From Pseudoscleropodium purum (taxonomy: Eukaryota; Streptophyta; Bryopsida; Hypnales; Brachytheciaceae): a stretch of 64,000 nucleotides of DNA. The stretch's first letter is position 1. Every line of letters starts with the position of its first letter. The notes beneath the pieces are model-generated. The model saw only the letters and a program-made list of their open reading frames with translations. It made no database searches and was not told the origin of the DNA. The DNA lies in contig OZ017796.1 of NCBI GenBank assembly GCA_963969395.1, positions 46,986,243 to 47,050,242 of the forward strand. Direction: 5' to 3'. Positions 23,801 through 36,170 of this stretch are shown piece by piece. A program made the translations under genes and the position numbers.

Positions 23801-24994
23801 TCAGTGACATTTGGAGGACAAGTATATACAGCAAGCCACCTATTTCATGGGCTTTGAAGGTATGGAACTATTACCTGATCTGGCTTGGCCAATCACACAA
23901 ACCTTATTTGATTTTTCATGGGTCTCTAATTGGCAGCGTTACGTCATAGCAACACAATATTTTAGGCCCCGCCTGCCCCAACCAATTAGCGCCAATAATT
24001 TGACTGGGGAGTGAAGTACAATTCTCTACGTGGAATTTAAGTAAACTTTTTGTGTGCCTGAATTTTTGCAAGGTAGCTAAGTCTGAGTTAGACTTTTAAG
24101 TTATCTCACTACTGCTACTTGGTGTGGGCTGATTTAGCACGTCAACACATCGGTTTAGTTACGTTTAGTTTACTTGTCCAAAATTGGTTATTTAACTGGT
24201 GGAAAATGAATGTAAATTCATTGCAAATCAGTGGAAATTAGCGCCGATTTGCCAATTGGAACAACTGAGTGGGCAATGCGGGCATTTAGTAAGTAATGTA
24301 ATTCCAGTTTGCTAAGTGGTGCTCCTTGCTTGGTGTTACGAGACAAGAAGTAGATTTCAGATTAGGTGCTTGCGTTTAAAGAAAACAGAAAACTCATTGA
24401 ATGGCTATTAACGGTGCGAGACCTTCATTGTGATTCGCAATACTGGCAGGTGGCATTTGCTCCGACATGGGACGGAGCAATGCCGGTATACCATGCCGCC
24501 ACCATCCCTTTGAAAACTGACCATGACAAGACTCCATTTCGACTCTTTGCCAGGGGAGGGTTTGCGTGGTGGGGGGTACGCTATCTACATAATACCATCT
24601 CACTCGTTGATCTCTTTATAGCAGCTGCCAGTTGATGTAGATCATATATGGAGTCTCTTCCTTAGTTTGGCAGCTCCAAGTTGTTTATTTCTGTATTTCA
24701 AAGTCACTCGATATCTCAAGTGACTCACAGAAAAGGCGTTGAGTTACTTCCTCGAGATTTAAAAGCTTCCGGGCACTGATGACTCGTGTATACTTAATAC
24801 AGGTGACGAAGCCCAATTCGCCGCCCATATTTGGGCTAACGGCTGCTGCATTGGATTGGCCAGTTCGGTACCTTTCAAGGGGGTTGTTCTTCAGCAAAGT
24901 TGTGCAAGTGCCCGCAAATCCACAAGCTTATGATGAGGACCTGGCAGCCAAGCTCTGGAGCCTTTCTGCAGACGTTGCTGGTCTCTCGGAGTAA
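20824..24994 (+). CDS. Short-chain dehydrogenase/reductase, retinol-dehydrogenase-like
   Basis: Classical NAD(P)-dependent SDR; the substrate cannot be told. Eleven exons: 20824-20885, 21258-21354, 21956-22066, 22203-22271, 22767-22838, 23028-23078, 23212-23305, 23457-23489, 23792-23859, 24450-24575, 24803-24994. All phases agree and give 324 residues. Visible motifs: cofactor loop TGSNTGIG at 13-20, NNAG at 92-95, VSS at 141-143 with the catalytic Ser, and the catalytic YSQSK at 166-170. Exon 7 must begin at the CAG|GAG acceptor; an earlier CAG at 23199 would shift the frame. The C-terminal part (LSRGLFFSKVVQVPAN, then LAAKLWSLSADVAGL) resembles plant FEY/retinol-dehydrogenase-like SDRs. Intron 9 is long and may contain a MITE. 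Confidence 0.9.
23966..24283. mobile_element. Possible MITE in intron 9 of the SDR gene
   Basis: Left end GCCCCGCCTGCCCC and right end read inwards GCCCGCATTGCCC are imperfect inverted repeats, and both flanks carry TTTAG. GC-rich ends in an AT-rich intron support an insertion, but the match is weak. Confidence 0.3.
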
Positions 24995-26701
24995 AGCTTT
25001 TGCTACAATTCTTACGTTTGATTCAACATTTGATTCTTTGTCCCTTTAGGACCAAGTGTCTGTTCAATGGACACTTGAAAACTTGGGTAGGGTCATAGAA
25101 AGTCATTTTTAATGGATGTTCTCAAATTTTTGACATGAGATAGGAACATTCACCCTTTTCATGGGATTAAAAAAAATTCCAATTGGATGTTTGCATCAAA
25201 AGTTATGCTCCTTGAAAAAATATGGGTAGTTTGGGCAATTTGGGCATCTTTTTAGCATCTTTTGCTACAACCCTAATTGAATTTTGAAATATGGCATGTA
25301 CAAAACTAATAAAATATGGCAAAAAAATTTCCAAAAAAGAAAATTGTAATATTTCTCAAATCAATTTCTAAGAAGAGTCAAACTTTGTTAGTTATATCAA
25401 GGTGGTTTCAAATAAAACATTTTCTTCTAACTTCAAGTACTATTATTTTGCAATATATGAAGTCAAAGCTATTGAAATTATTCCCATATATTTCAAATAG
25501 AATAAATTCTTCATTGCACAGGAAATCATCAAAAAAATGATTAGTATATTGCCAATATACTTAATCTTTGTGCATTGCAAGGTGATTTAAAATAAGCTAA
25601 ATTCCATATTTGCTTTTGAAATTTTGCATGACTATATCTAAGATTTAGAACTCAATGGTAGAAGGATGCAAATTCATCTAAAACAAAAAATTTACTCCAA
25701 TAGAGTTCAACCTTATTCTGCAAGGATTTTTTTTTTTTAAATATCACTTCAAATGTTATAATTTTTCAATCCACAAAGTCAAATGGGCTGAAATTATTCC
25801 AACACATTTTCATACTAAGGAATCTAAATATAGACATACCAAACATAGCATATTAATTGTTGACCGACATGATAAGTAATGTATGATCCACCTAGAGTTG
25901 CATTTCAGAATGACTTACCTTCCTAGAAGAGGACACCATTGAGTGCATGTACCTTAGTCTACTACATGACTGTGTAGTCAAAGTTGAAAAAGACCGTTTT
26001 CATTTTCAATTTTGGACAATGCACTTGAAAATGGCAGTTTAAGACAATTTCTCTTTAAAAAAAACCCAGTTCCTTGGAAGGTGAAATACATAGAATCATC
26101 CAGTTCGCCGACAGTATGGGAGTTTCACCAAGATCCACCAGGAATTTTTAAACACTGACACAACTGTAAGTTAGTATGAAATGGTGACCCCACTTGCTGC
26201 AGCCCTAAAAGCTCATTACGAAATTAAGAAAAGTGCACGTAATGGGATCAGGTGCACTGTACTATACATCCCGAAAGGCTCTCGCACAAAAATGATCCAC
26301 AGTGCGATTCCTTGTGATAGTTTGTTGAGTCTCTGAGATGCTTGATGGTTTTCGTCTAGACTGTGCACTGCATTCTAGGTTTCGCAAATCAGGCGTCACT
26401 CCTTTCTTCTCTTTTTTGAAGCCTGTGCCGAGGTTAGTCCTTCTTTTTCTGCAATTTCTTCTCTTCTCTTCCTGGTGTTTTCTTCAAATGTTTAATTGTG
26501 AAAGAGATATGAGATGCGGAGCAATGAAGCGGAAATGTTGGCTGTGGGACAAGTCTTGATTGATTGATTGATTGAGGAAGGAGAGGAGCTGCAAAGCTTA
26601 TCAACGTTACATTGTCTGCGAGACCACTTGCTCCGCAACAGATCTCTTTCGAGCGAGTACGGAATGATTCGCTGAGTTTTGTTGGGGTTTTGCTTGAGCA
26701 G
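24995..26701. other. Intergenic region between the SDR and TSPO genes
   Basis: AT-rich, with no coding exon seen. The last 300 bp should hold the TSPO promoter and 5' UTR, including a (TTGA)n run at about 26552-26571. Confidence 0.35.
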
Positions 26702-28950
26702 ATGGCGAATGTGCGGAGCATTGTCGCTCTGGTCGTATCTGTGGGCTTGCCACTCACAGTGGCGTTCATTAGCACTGCCTTCGGTCAAAGCGGAGACTCT
26801 GGTACGTTCAAATATCCATGTTCTACTTGAGTAATCCTCCAAGTCATTCAAAGTGGGGGTACTGACCTTGTTTCAGTAGTGAATCTAAAATAGGAGTGAA
26901 TCTAATGAATAATGTGGTGAAGAGGTGTTGGCAAGCCTTTTTTGTGTTGGTTCCATAACAAATCGGAAATAGTGTTGAATGTAAGCATATCTCTTTTTTC
27001 TCAAAGCTTTTGAAAGGACATTGCTCATTTGAGTCATTTCAGGATTTTGGATTTGATGGCATCCACTTTCAGTTCAATAGTGTGATGTCCATGTCTGTCT
27101 CTTGCGACAATGCCCACTTATATTTTTTCATCGGTTTGTGAATCTTCTGTCTTCTGCCAAATCGCCCTATCTGTTGTCATGCCTCACCAAAAGAGGTGAA
27201 GTTTCATAGGACTCGTGGATGGGTAGGAAGACAAGCCCTGTAGTATTGGAATTCAATGCGTTGAAATGCAGTTTCCTTCGTGTATGTTGAACGACTGATG
27301 CCTTTACTTTACAGATTGGTACAGGGAATTGAATAAGGCGCCATGGACGCCTCCGGTAAGGAACATGAGTCCCTGCGGTTCTTCTCTACTTTCTTATTCT
27401 TCGTGAACTCTACGGTTTTGTTGGGAGGATTGTTGTTGTCAAGCATGCTGCAACTTCCACAAGAATGCGTAGAATCGCTACGTGGTAATGGTTTTGGAAC
27501 GACAGTTGTGTTGACGAGAATGATAATGCTTGCAGGGTTGGGTCTTTCCTGTAATGTGGACAGTTCTCTACGCTTTGATGGGGGTCGCAGCGTGGCTAAT
27601 ATGGAACGAAGGAGGTTAGTGGGTTCCTCTCTTTCGGAGATGAAATTGAATAGAAGGGAAGATTCTAATTGTAGTTTCCTTCGTGAAGAATATGACCCTT
27701 GTTAAAAACCTCTTTTCGTACCTTATGATGTTTGTCGGCAAGTGCCCTGAAGCTGAGGCATCGAAATTGAAACCAATAGAACTTGAAATTCTTTGCAGGT
27801 TTTGCCGTGCAAGGCTACCCTCTTGGGGCATATATTATCCAGGTATCGTATGCTTTAACGCTTCTCTGAAGAAGTTTACCTAGAAAATAGCGAGCTTATA
27901 TGAGTCACTGCCCTTGAGCAGATGCTCCTCCGCATTGTTTACTTAGGTTATGATTTCCATTCATGGAACTCATACACAGCATTCATCCTGGCCTTCGCTA
28001 ATTCATTTACTTGTTTGGATCATGCAGCTAGGCTTTAACTTTTTGTGGACTCCGATATTCTTCGGCATGCACCGTCCTGTAAGTCAGATTACCTTGATCA
28101 AAAGCAAGCGTGTTGTCTTATCAGAGTATGTTTTCTTAGGCTTTCTAGATACGCCAAATGGATAGTTATCAAAACCTTTTGCTGACGTGTCTTCATTATG
28201 TTCAGGATTACGCCCTTGTGGAGATTGTGATGCTGTGGCTGGGAATCGCTGTGACAATATATCTCTTTCTCCCTGTCAAACCCATCGCTGCCTACTTGCT
28301 GATACCCTACATTGGCTGGTATGTTTTTTGGCCCCAAAGTGCCCATCTGACCAAAAGTGTCCGCTTTCACATCTTACGATTGGAAATAAATCTTTCAGGA
28401 AGCTTCAAAGAGAAAACAAAATGTACCAACAGAAAAAAAAAAGTGGGCATGCTCTAGATTTTCAGAAAGTAGGAACATGCTTTGAAAGTTACTATAATTG
28501 ACTGTCAGCTTTCAAAGTGCATTCTGTATTTTTAACTTGGGCACTTGGGAATTCATCCTTAAATGCTTAAATTAGCCTCAGCGGTTTGTTCCATAATTGT
28601 GGGAATGAAAACGTATTATTTAGGAAGCTTAAAAGTAAGGTTACAAAATATACCAATAGAAAGAAGAATTAATGTCGATGGAAGTAGGATTTGAAAGTTA
28701 CTATAATTGGCTGTTAGCTTCCAAAGTGCACCTCCTGTATTTAGTTCAGGCAATTAGCGGTTAACATTACAATGTTTGACCTTTTCATTCAACTCATGCT
28801 GCCTTCATGTGAAGACTAATTTTTCATGTCTGTGACGTGAACAGGGTAAGCATTGCGTTCTCGCTCAACTGGTATATCTGGATGTACAATGGCGTTGATC
28901 GTTCGGGTATTACACAGCCTTTGCAGTTTGGCACTAGTGCATCAGCTTAA
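26702..28950 (+). CDS. TSPO: TspO/MBR (TSPO) family membrane protein
   Basis: Five-helix membrane protein of the translocator/tryptophan-rich sensory protein family, which binds porphyrins and in plants is stress-induced and sits in the secretory pathway. Seven exons: 26702-26801, 27315-27355, 27536-27614, 27799-27842, 28028-28078, 28206-28318, 28845-28950. Phases agree and give 177 residues. Family marks: WYRELNKAPWTPPGWVFP, then WTVLYALMGVAAWLIW (helix 2), the FNFLWTPIFFG segment (helix 3), a helix ending IYLFLPV, and SIAFSLNWYIWMYN (helix 5). It starts almost directly with helix 1, so it lacks the N-terminal extension of Arabidopsis TSPO and is nearer the bacterial and animal length. Identification is firm; function here is inferred from the family. 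Confidence 0.93.
28365..28755. repeat. Diverged tandem duplication in the last TSPO intron
   Basis: About 28365-28560 and 28595-28755 share GGAAGCTT, ACCAA(C/T)AGAAA, TTTGAAAGTTACTATAATTG and TTTCAAAGTGCA-type blocks in the same order, indicating an old ~190-bp duplication within the intron. Confidence 0.5.
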
Positions 28951-29540
28951 GTGACTTGATACGGATTTACATTACTATTGTCTCGAACGAATCAGAATGT
29001 GTTGAGAGTGGCAGCACGTGAACTTATTGACATTGGATGTACCAGTATAACTCTGCCAGGACAGAAAGGATTTTTTTTAAAAAATTTGGCACCATTTGGG
29101 CGTGTATCTGTTATCCCATTCAACTCGATATGTGACTTTTAAGTTTTCCGAACATTGCATAATTGTGTTACGCTGTCATCAACGATATACGCACGGAATA
29201 TGTACGTGCTACCTTCTTGATCACAAATTCTGTTCGATGTGTTCACAAATTTTGATTCTCTACAGAGCAGCATACCAATGAGAGTGAATACTGTAAAACG
29301 GGTTACCTGGAGTGCGATGGAACCCCTGCGCTGTCCATATCTTTAGGATCTCCCACAGGCAGTCATCTCTCACTGGCAGTCATCTCTCCTAAGCAAATTT
29401 TGGGGTCCACGTTCGCAGAGTCGCACGAAAAGTTTGCTGGATTTGAATGTTAAGTCCCACACATTGGAGGGCTAAGTTGAAACTGAGCACTGTGAGCATG
29501 GAGAGGCACCTGAAACAATTTCAAACCAACCAACCCAGTC
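28951..29540. other. 3' flank of TSPO; no gene seen
   Basis: Presumed 3' UTR and spacer up to the transposon insertion at 29544. Nothing else is recognisable. Confidence 0.35.
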
Positions 29541-30033
29541 ACTAGGCCAGCGCACATGATGGTCCGTTGGGGCCCTGTGCGACATCGCACGGGCTGAGGC
29601 GGGCCCTCACCAAACTGATCTTCACAGAGCCAGCTCCGGGAGTTTCGACGCAGGCTGGGTCGCGCTTTTCCAACGGACAGGTAAGTTTTGGAGGCCTTTC
29701 CTCAGGCCTGTGTCGGCCTAAAATGTGGAGGCCCAACATTCTCTTTCTATCTCCACTGAGCGGGAGGAATCACTGGGACGTTTTGAAGTTGGAGCTTGGA
29801 GAGTTTGGGAGAGCGGCTTGGGAGAGCTTCAACTTTGGGAGTTTTTATCTTGGTATGTGTATTTGTTTTTTGCATTATTCTTTTTGTGAAGGGTAGTGAA
29901 GGTTGTGGGGAAGGTTTATGTAATTTACTGGACTTATATTTTGTGTTTAGAGTCAAGATTTTAAAGCTCTTTGTTTTTTAGGGTTTGAGACTTCAATTTC
30001 ATTTTTTTTTTTAAATTTGGAGGAGTTTTGTGA

Positions 30034-31341
30034 GTGAATATGGATCCCTCTTTTTTTGCTCAAGTTGTACTCATATGGATGATGCTCTCTATGACAATGA
30101 GCAATTCTTTCTCATACAAATCAAGGGCCCATAAAGTGTTCAATTTGGGTGGTGGGACTTCAATAGGCTTTCATTTTCTTTCATTGTTGTTTTTGCTTGG
30201 CACAAGAAAGAAACCAAATGTGCCCCTTCTCTTTTGGGTAGAGCCTAGGCAAGCAACACATTGGAACTACGTTGAAAGGGTAGTGTGGAGATTAAGTAAT
30301 GAGATGCACCACAATAAGTTCAAGAAGTTTTATAGAATGAGTTATGATGCATTTGATAATTTGTTGAACATGTTAACTCCTTTCTTGAGAAGTACATGTG
30401 AATCAAATGAGGCCCAAAATGGAAATTAAAAAAATAGTGGCATGTGTAATTTATAGATTTGCACATGGTTATACTCCGGAGCACATGGCCGATCATTTTA
30501 AAATTGGAGCTTCAACCATTAGAAAGTATATTGACATTGTTTGTAACATACTTATGGACAAAGACAAGTTATTTAGCTACTACATTAGCATTCCAAGTGG
30601 AGAGTGTCTTCAAGGCATCATCTTAGATTTTGAAGAACTGATGGGTTTGCCCAACATTTGCGGAGCAATTGATGGAACACATATACCATTAGCGGAGAAC
30701 CCAGGTAGAAGAGTCACTTTGGTAACTACAAATTTTTTCAATAGGAAAAAATTCAACTTTCTTGTACTACAAGCGGCATGTGACTCAAGGAAGCTTTTTT
30801 GAAATGTGTACACAAGCCAACTTGGAGGAGTGCATGATGGTGGCCAATTCAAAGTTTTGAGTTTGTACAAGGGTTTGAAAAAAAAAGAATTTGTGATTCA
30901 AGTTAGAGGTGTTAATGTACTACTTTTTTGATTGGAGATGTTGCCTATTCGATTCGCACCTACTTGATGAAGAATTGGAAGGCCCCCAACGATGTACACA
31001 AAAAACGATTTGACAAGTCTATGAATTTTGGAAGAGTTGTCATTGAGCAAACATTTGGTACATTAAAGAAATATTGGAAATTTTTGAAGTACTTCAACTC
31101 AAGAGTGGACAAAGTAGCAAGAGTTACAATAGCTTGTTGTTAGTTACACAACTACTATGAGATTTTAAACCAACTAGAGCCTCATGTGGCTAATGCAAGT
31201 TTACGAAAAGATCCACTAGTTGGATTTGGAAATGAGAGATTACCTATAGCCAGAGAGGGAGAGCATGCCAAACGCCAAGGAGAAATCCTTAAACAACAAT
31301 TGTTTAGACAATGGGTTATTGAAAATCCTATTGATGAATGA
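30034..31341 (+). pseudogene. Decayed PIF/Harbinger (HARBI1-like) DDE transposase
   Basis: Pieces of a Harbinger nuclease are readable in order. First come an N-terminal part with RMSYDAFDNLLNMLTPFL and a helix-turn-helix-like part with FKIGASTIRKYID. The catalytic pieces follow: first Asp in CGAIDGTHIP, second in GGVHDGGQF, Glu in RVVIEQTFGTLKK. The end is QWVIENPIDE. The gene is broken by a frameshift near 30400, a TGA near 30799 where a Trp is expected after RKLF, a further frameshift near 30930, and a TAG near 31141 just before LHN. The three catalytic acidic positions survive, so decay is moderate. Its partner is the minus-strand Myb-like pseudogene. Confidence 0.85.
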
Positions 31342-31477
31342 TTACAATGACAAATGATTTTTTTTCTCTTAACTTTGAATTCTTATTGATGTTTACATGT
31401 ACAAGTAGTAATAGAGCAAAAAAAAATTTATTGAATGTATTGGAATTTATAACAAATCCAAACAAACTCAAAACAAA

Positions 31478-32377
31478 TCAAATCAAATTCCATACAATAT
31501 TGGAATAACATTCCAAAGTCTTAAAACCCAAAAAGTAAACAACCCAAAAGATGCAATCTCTAATTAGAACTACCAAAAGAGTCCTTAGACTTAAACACAC
31601 ATCAACAAACAAAGTTGCCATCTGTAGTTGCCCCTTCAACATCATCTCCCTACCATCTCTCTCCGTATTTAGCATCTTTTCAATGAGTTTCTCAGTCATC
31701 TGCAATTTCATCTTCTCAACCTCTATAATCCCCTTGAAGAAATTAGTAATGGCACAGGCAATGGACTTATCTCCTGTAGCCAACTTCCTCTTCTTCCTAG
31801 ATGCACTCCTTTTAACTTGTCCCTCACATCCCAGTTGATTAACTACATGTGAACATGGTGACACTAAAAAAGTAGCACTTGCAAAAGAAGGAATAGGAGT
31901 ACTAGGCAATGTATTGTCCTCCTCGTCACTCACAACATGAACTTCAGAATGTTGCAAATGAACACCCTGATCAACACTATGCAGTACCCCATTGATTTTA
32001 GCAGTATCATCAAAGATATTGTCAAAAATTTCATACCATGGTATCCAAGTACAAGGTGGTGCTCCAATTTCATCTTTTTTCATCTTCTCCTCCAAATATG
32101 TTGTCCTCATCTTGTTCCACTTGTCACGCGTTTGTTGCCAAGATCTCTAAGGGTTGTTCGAGAACTATGTGTTGAGCTTCCTCGCAAAAAACTCCCAATT
32201 CGATTGCTTGAACGGCTTACAATTGTACACCCAATACTTCTCTTCACACATGTCTACAAGAAACCTCAAAGCCCCTTCTTTCCACTTCCTCTTCAAACTT
32301 GAAGAACCACCACTTCTACTTCTCTCTTGAGTCCCATCATGAACCTCACCCTCATTGTTATCAAACATGAGTGACAA
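31478..32377 (-). pseudogene. Decayed Myb/SANT-like DNA-binding protein of the PIF/Harbinger element
   Basis: The upper part (32377-32165) carries a Myb/SANT-like start with KWKEGALRFLVDMCEEKYW and ends in a frame break near 32165. The frame resumes near 32110 with RDKWNKM-type sequence, KKDEIGAPPCTWIPWYE, a basic RKKRKLATGDK stretch and a C-terminal helical tail. This arrangement is typical of the accessory protein that helps Harbinger transposases bind DNA and enter the nucleus. Confidence 0.75.
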
Positions 32378-32724
32378 AAAAAAAAACTCTTGGAAGCTTC
32401 ATAATGTGCAAAACAAAAAAAACCCTAACATAATCACCTCTCAAACTCTCAAACCAACTTTACAACCTTCTGACATAGCTCTCTATCGCAGGGAGAGAGA
32501 CGGAGGAAGTTGCTGCGACATTGCAATGCTGTCAGAGGTATAGTAATTTCTAACATTTTTCTCATCATCAAGAGTAACTCCAACGTAGTAACAATACGGT
32601 GAGGGTTGGCCCTCACAATTGGTTAGCCCTGAACCGTGAGGGCTCCTTGGACCAAACCTACTTTTCCACGCCCTCACTTGCGACATCAAATGGGCTCCGT
32701 TGACCTCATGTGCGCTAGCCTACT

Positions 32725-33955
32725 TCGATAAGGCACACGTAGCACCTATATGCCCTTACAATGATCCACCTTGATCCATAGAAAGCATTCATTTTGGAAG
32801 TTTCAAATACTTAGAACTTTTCCCTTGAAGGATGATCATAAACCCTCGAGGCCTCAACTTGCACACCAATTAACGCTGAAAATTAGACGTTGGAATGCAT
32901 CAATTATCTCTCGCGAGATCAGGAGCTCTTCATAGTACCAAGAACCAAACCATTGACCTCAAACCCAAGAAACTTTATTCTCAAACCTAACCACCGAATT
33001 TGCTCCATCCAAAAATCTCAAACAATCTCACTTCCTCATTCTCCTTTCATGACTCGTTACACACACCAATCCCAATCTCCCGCTCAACACAAAGCTAGCG
33101 CAAACGAAACCAATAACTTAGGACAGAAAATGGAACATCATGAAAAGGAAAACTCTGTCCCAAAGTGCACCCGCAATGTTTGGATCCCTCTTTCCAAGGA
33201 GATGGATGAGATTCACTCAATTGAGTAGGTGGTTGCAATTTGGATTGGATGGCTTTTATAGATGGATTTTCACATCTAGACAGCATGGATTCCATTTTGG
33301 GAGATTTAATGCATGACATTAAAACGTGCATTCGAAATAGGCCCAACAAGGTAGTTTTTGGATTTTCGAAGACAAAAGTAGGAAAAAGCCCCCTATTTTG
33401 AGCCACGTCTAGGTTATATTCTTTACACCTCTTAGCTAATTTGGGGGGTCTCTAATGCAAATATAAATTCAAAATTTGAAAAAAAAAAAGTTTGTGTGAA
33501 AAATAACAAATTCCTACGGTTTTTCTCCAAAATAAATCCTACCTTTTGGGCCAACTTTGAATGGAAGATTTGACGTCCCACAGATCTAATAGCTGGTGGT
33601 GACTATTCAATCTTGGTTGTCATGCTAGTTCTTCTTGTTGACCAAGACTAAACAATTGCCAACTACAACTAAGTACACTAAGTGTGCAATGAATGATAGA
33701 CAATCAAGACATTTTATTCTTGGAATTTTGTGTAGAAAGGCCAGGTCTTGCACAATAGTCTAATTAGTGCTCTTGGATTTTTTTAAACAATTGATTCACA
33801 TAGTTTTGAAAAGGATGGTTTTCATGGAGACTAGCATGGCATTCCAAAGTTAACCTTAAAAGGACAAGAAAGGTTACCAATATGTCACTCAAAATGATCT
33901 CTATTAGAACCAAATGACTAGATTCCTTTCTTATTTATATAGTAACCTAAAAAAT
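32725..33955. other. Intergenic DNA right of the Harbinger element; no gene seen
   Basis: Short open frames only, none protein-like. Composition changes from mixed to AT-rich near 33430. Confidence 0.35.
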
Positions 33956-34350
33956 CATCCATTGGCCATTTTTTGGCCTCAAAGGCATTATAGGATAAAC
34001 TTTGGAAAAAAGAGCCCCCCATGATGAAGATAGTCACCAAAATACTCCAATGGTTGAACCAACAGGTACATTCTTTGTTTCTACAATGAAGTCATCCATC
34101 CAACCTTTTAGATCTACATTGCCCTTGTATGGTTAATCCTGAAAGGAGAGACTTTATCACCATGGTACTTTGCCAAAAACAATATGATTTTTTGATCAAT
34201 AAGATGCATTTAACATTTCTACAATGATTTGGAAAGTCATCCATTAACCACTTTTTGGCTACAACATCCTTATTGAGTTAAGCTTGAAAGAAGAAGACCT
34301 ATTATCAAAGTGTTTTGGACCAATATGTGTAATCTTTCTTTTTAGGAATC
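33956..34350. repeat. Three-copy ~140-bp tandem repeat
   Basis: Copies begin at about 33956, 34093 and 34238, each with CATCCAT near the start, a T-rich block, a TTAA-like step and a (GAAAG)AAG block. Element C at 10917-11062 appears to be a solitary related monomer. Confidence 0.45.
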
Positions 34351-34355
34351 TTTAA

Positions 34356-35284
34356 CCCTTAAAGGACCATTGTCTCCGTGGGGGACAAAATGGATTTTGA
34401 GCAAGTTCCTATGACCTTAATTTTTGGTGAAACTTTTTGAAACTTTCTCATAAGATAAAAAAAAACTTCTTAGTTTTATGGAATATAATTTTTATTTCAA
34501 TTGGTGCCAAGGAGAAAAAATTACACCATCCTAAACATAATTTTTCTCATCATTGAGTAGAAAAAGAATCTACAAAAATTTGAAATCAAATTTTTTTAAT
34601 TTTTTCTCTTATGGATCATATTTTAGTATACATGCAAAGCTTTGATTTATCCCATTTGGATTAGTGATGTGAAAGTTACAAACAAGCTTGTTTTTCAAGC
34701 AATCTAAGCACCTTCTTAAAAAAAAAACTCATAAGTTTCATTTCTAAATGCATTTTTTATAAGTATTCAAGAAAATTATTTGACAAGGTGAGTTTTTCTT
34801 GCTTAAACAATCTCACCATTGGAATTATTGTGTTCCAATTCCATCTAATAGATATTAATGATTGAGTTTTTCTTTAAAACTTAGACCTTTTTCTACTTAA
34901 CAATTTTTAAGAGAATGAAAACTAGGCATTTTTTTTTTTTTAAATTTCTAGACTTTCAACTCAATTTTTCAACAATTTAAAAAATTCAAGTCCATAGTGC
35001 AAAAATTTCCTAGAAATGGTGGTCAAAGTCATTTGAAATTGTAGACCACTGTTAAAAAAAATTCAATTTTGAATGCTTATATCTTCCAAATTGTATGGTT
35101 AAACTTCATGAAAATTTTACCATATGATCTTAGACAAGTAAAATAAAAATAAAAGTAAAAAAAATCCAATTTTGAATGCCTATGGTTAGATTCTAAATAA
35201 AGCAATTTTTGAAATGAATGCAACAAAAATGAATGTTTTGAGTGGTTTTGATAGGAAAATAGACTTGAGTTGGTCCTCTAGGGA
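34356..35284. mobile_element. TTAA element F: piggyBac-like non-autonomous element
   Basis: A 929-bp unit flanked by TTAA at 34352-34355 and 35285-35288. Ends are CCCTTAAAGGACCA and, read inwards, TCCCTAGAGGACCA. Just inside the left end is GGGACAAAATGGATTTTGA, shared with elements I and J and, in opposite orientation, with E. Confidence 0.55.
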
Positions 35285-36166
35285 TTAACCTCCAAAGCCT
35301 AAGTTGTGTTTTTGGTAACATAGTAATTTGGAGCAACTCACTATAAATGGAACTTTTTTTTTCTTTGAAATTTCACACGGCATGTTTCCAAGGAATAGCT
35401 TTAAGTTCCAACAATTTTCATAACTTTTGATAACATGGTTAAAGGGTTATTGTATGATATGTAGTTTCCAATGCTTTGAGGGCAACCCAAAAATTTTATA
35501 AATTTTTTATAAATATAAATTTTATAAATTTTATAAATTTGTTTAATATATATATATATTTTTTAATTTTTTGAGAGAGGGGGAAACTAATGCAAACTAG
35601 AGGTGGTTTGCATTCTTTTCAATACAATGTAACTTTGAAGGGATATATTTTTTATTTTCATTTACTCTTTAAGAAAACGAAGCCTAAGAAATTACAACTT
35701 TTGCTGTGGCATTGCAAAAATTCAATGAATTATTGCATTTGGAAGCTCTCAATAATTATTGTATGGAACTAATTTGTATTTTTTTTTAAATACTTTTCAA
35801 GTTTATAAATCTAAATATTTTTTCTCATTCAACCTTCAATTCAAGTCAAAATCCCAATTATTTTTAACATATATTATAATTGATGTTTTAAGTACATATT
35901 TCATTACAAAAAATCAAAATTATTTGACTTTTTACACCAAGAATTATAAAAAATCAACATCTATAGAAAAAGTATTCATTCACATATGAAATTTCTTAAA
36001 ATGATATGGATCAATTATATAAAATCTAATTTTAGCTTAATGGTATTGCTTTGACATGATAGACATTACGTAGGGTGTTGTACACTTGTACATGTAAAAA
36101 ATTAATTAATTGAAAAAATTCAAAAAGTTGCTATTATGTGAGCCTAGGGGTGTGAAGACATGAGCC
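35285..36166. other. AT-rich DNA with a short dispersed repeat; no gene seen
   Basis: The block at about 35569-35626 (GAGAGAGGGGG, then ATGCAAACTA and AGGTGGT) recurs at about 63745-63806, so it belongs to a dispersed repeat. A run of (TA)n lies near 35550. Confidence 0.4.
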
Positions 36167-36170
36167 TTAA

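Larger units (their letters stand above)
29544..32721. mobile_element. PIF/Harbinger DNA transposon, full length but inactive
   Basis: A 3,178-bp element. Ends are inverted repeats of about 30 bp: left AGGCCAGCGCACATGATGG, right read inwards AGGCTAGCGCACATGAGG, both continuing to a GCCC. The 3-bp sequence ACT flanks both sides (29541-29543 and 32722-32724), the duplication size expected of this superfamily, although TWA is the usual sequence. Inside lie the two genes typical of plant PIF/Harbinger elements, transposase on the plus strand and Myb/SANT-like protein on the minus strand, converging. Both are broken, so it cannot move by its own products. Confidence 0.85.
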
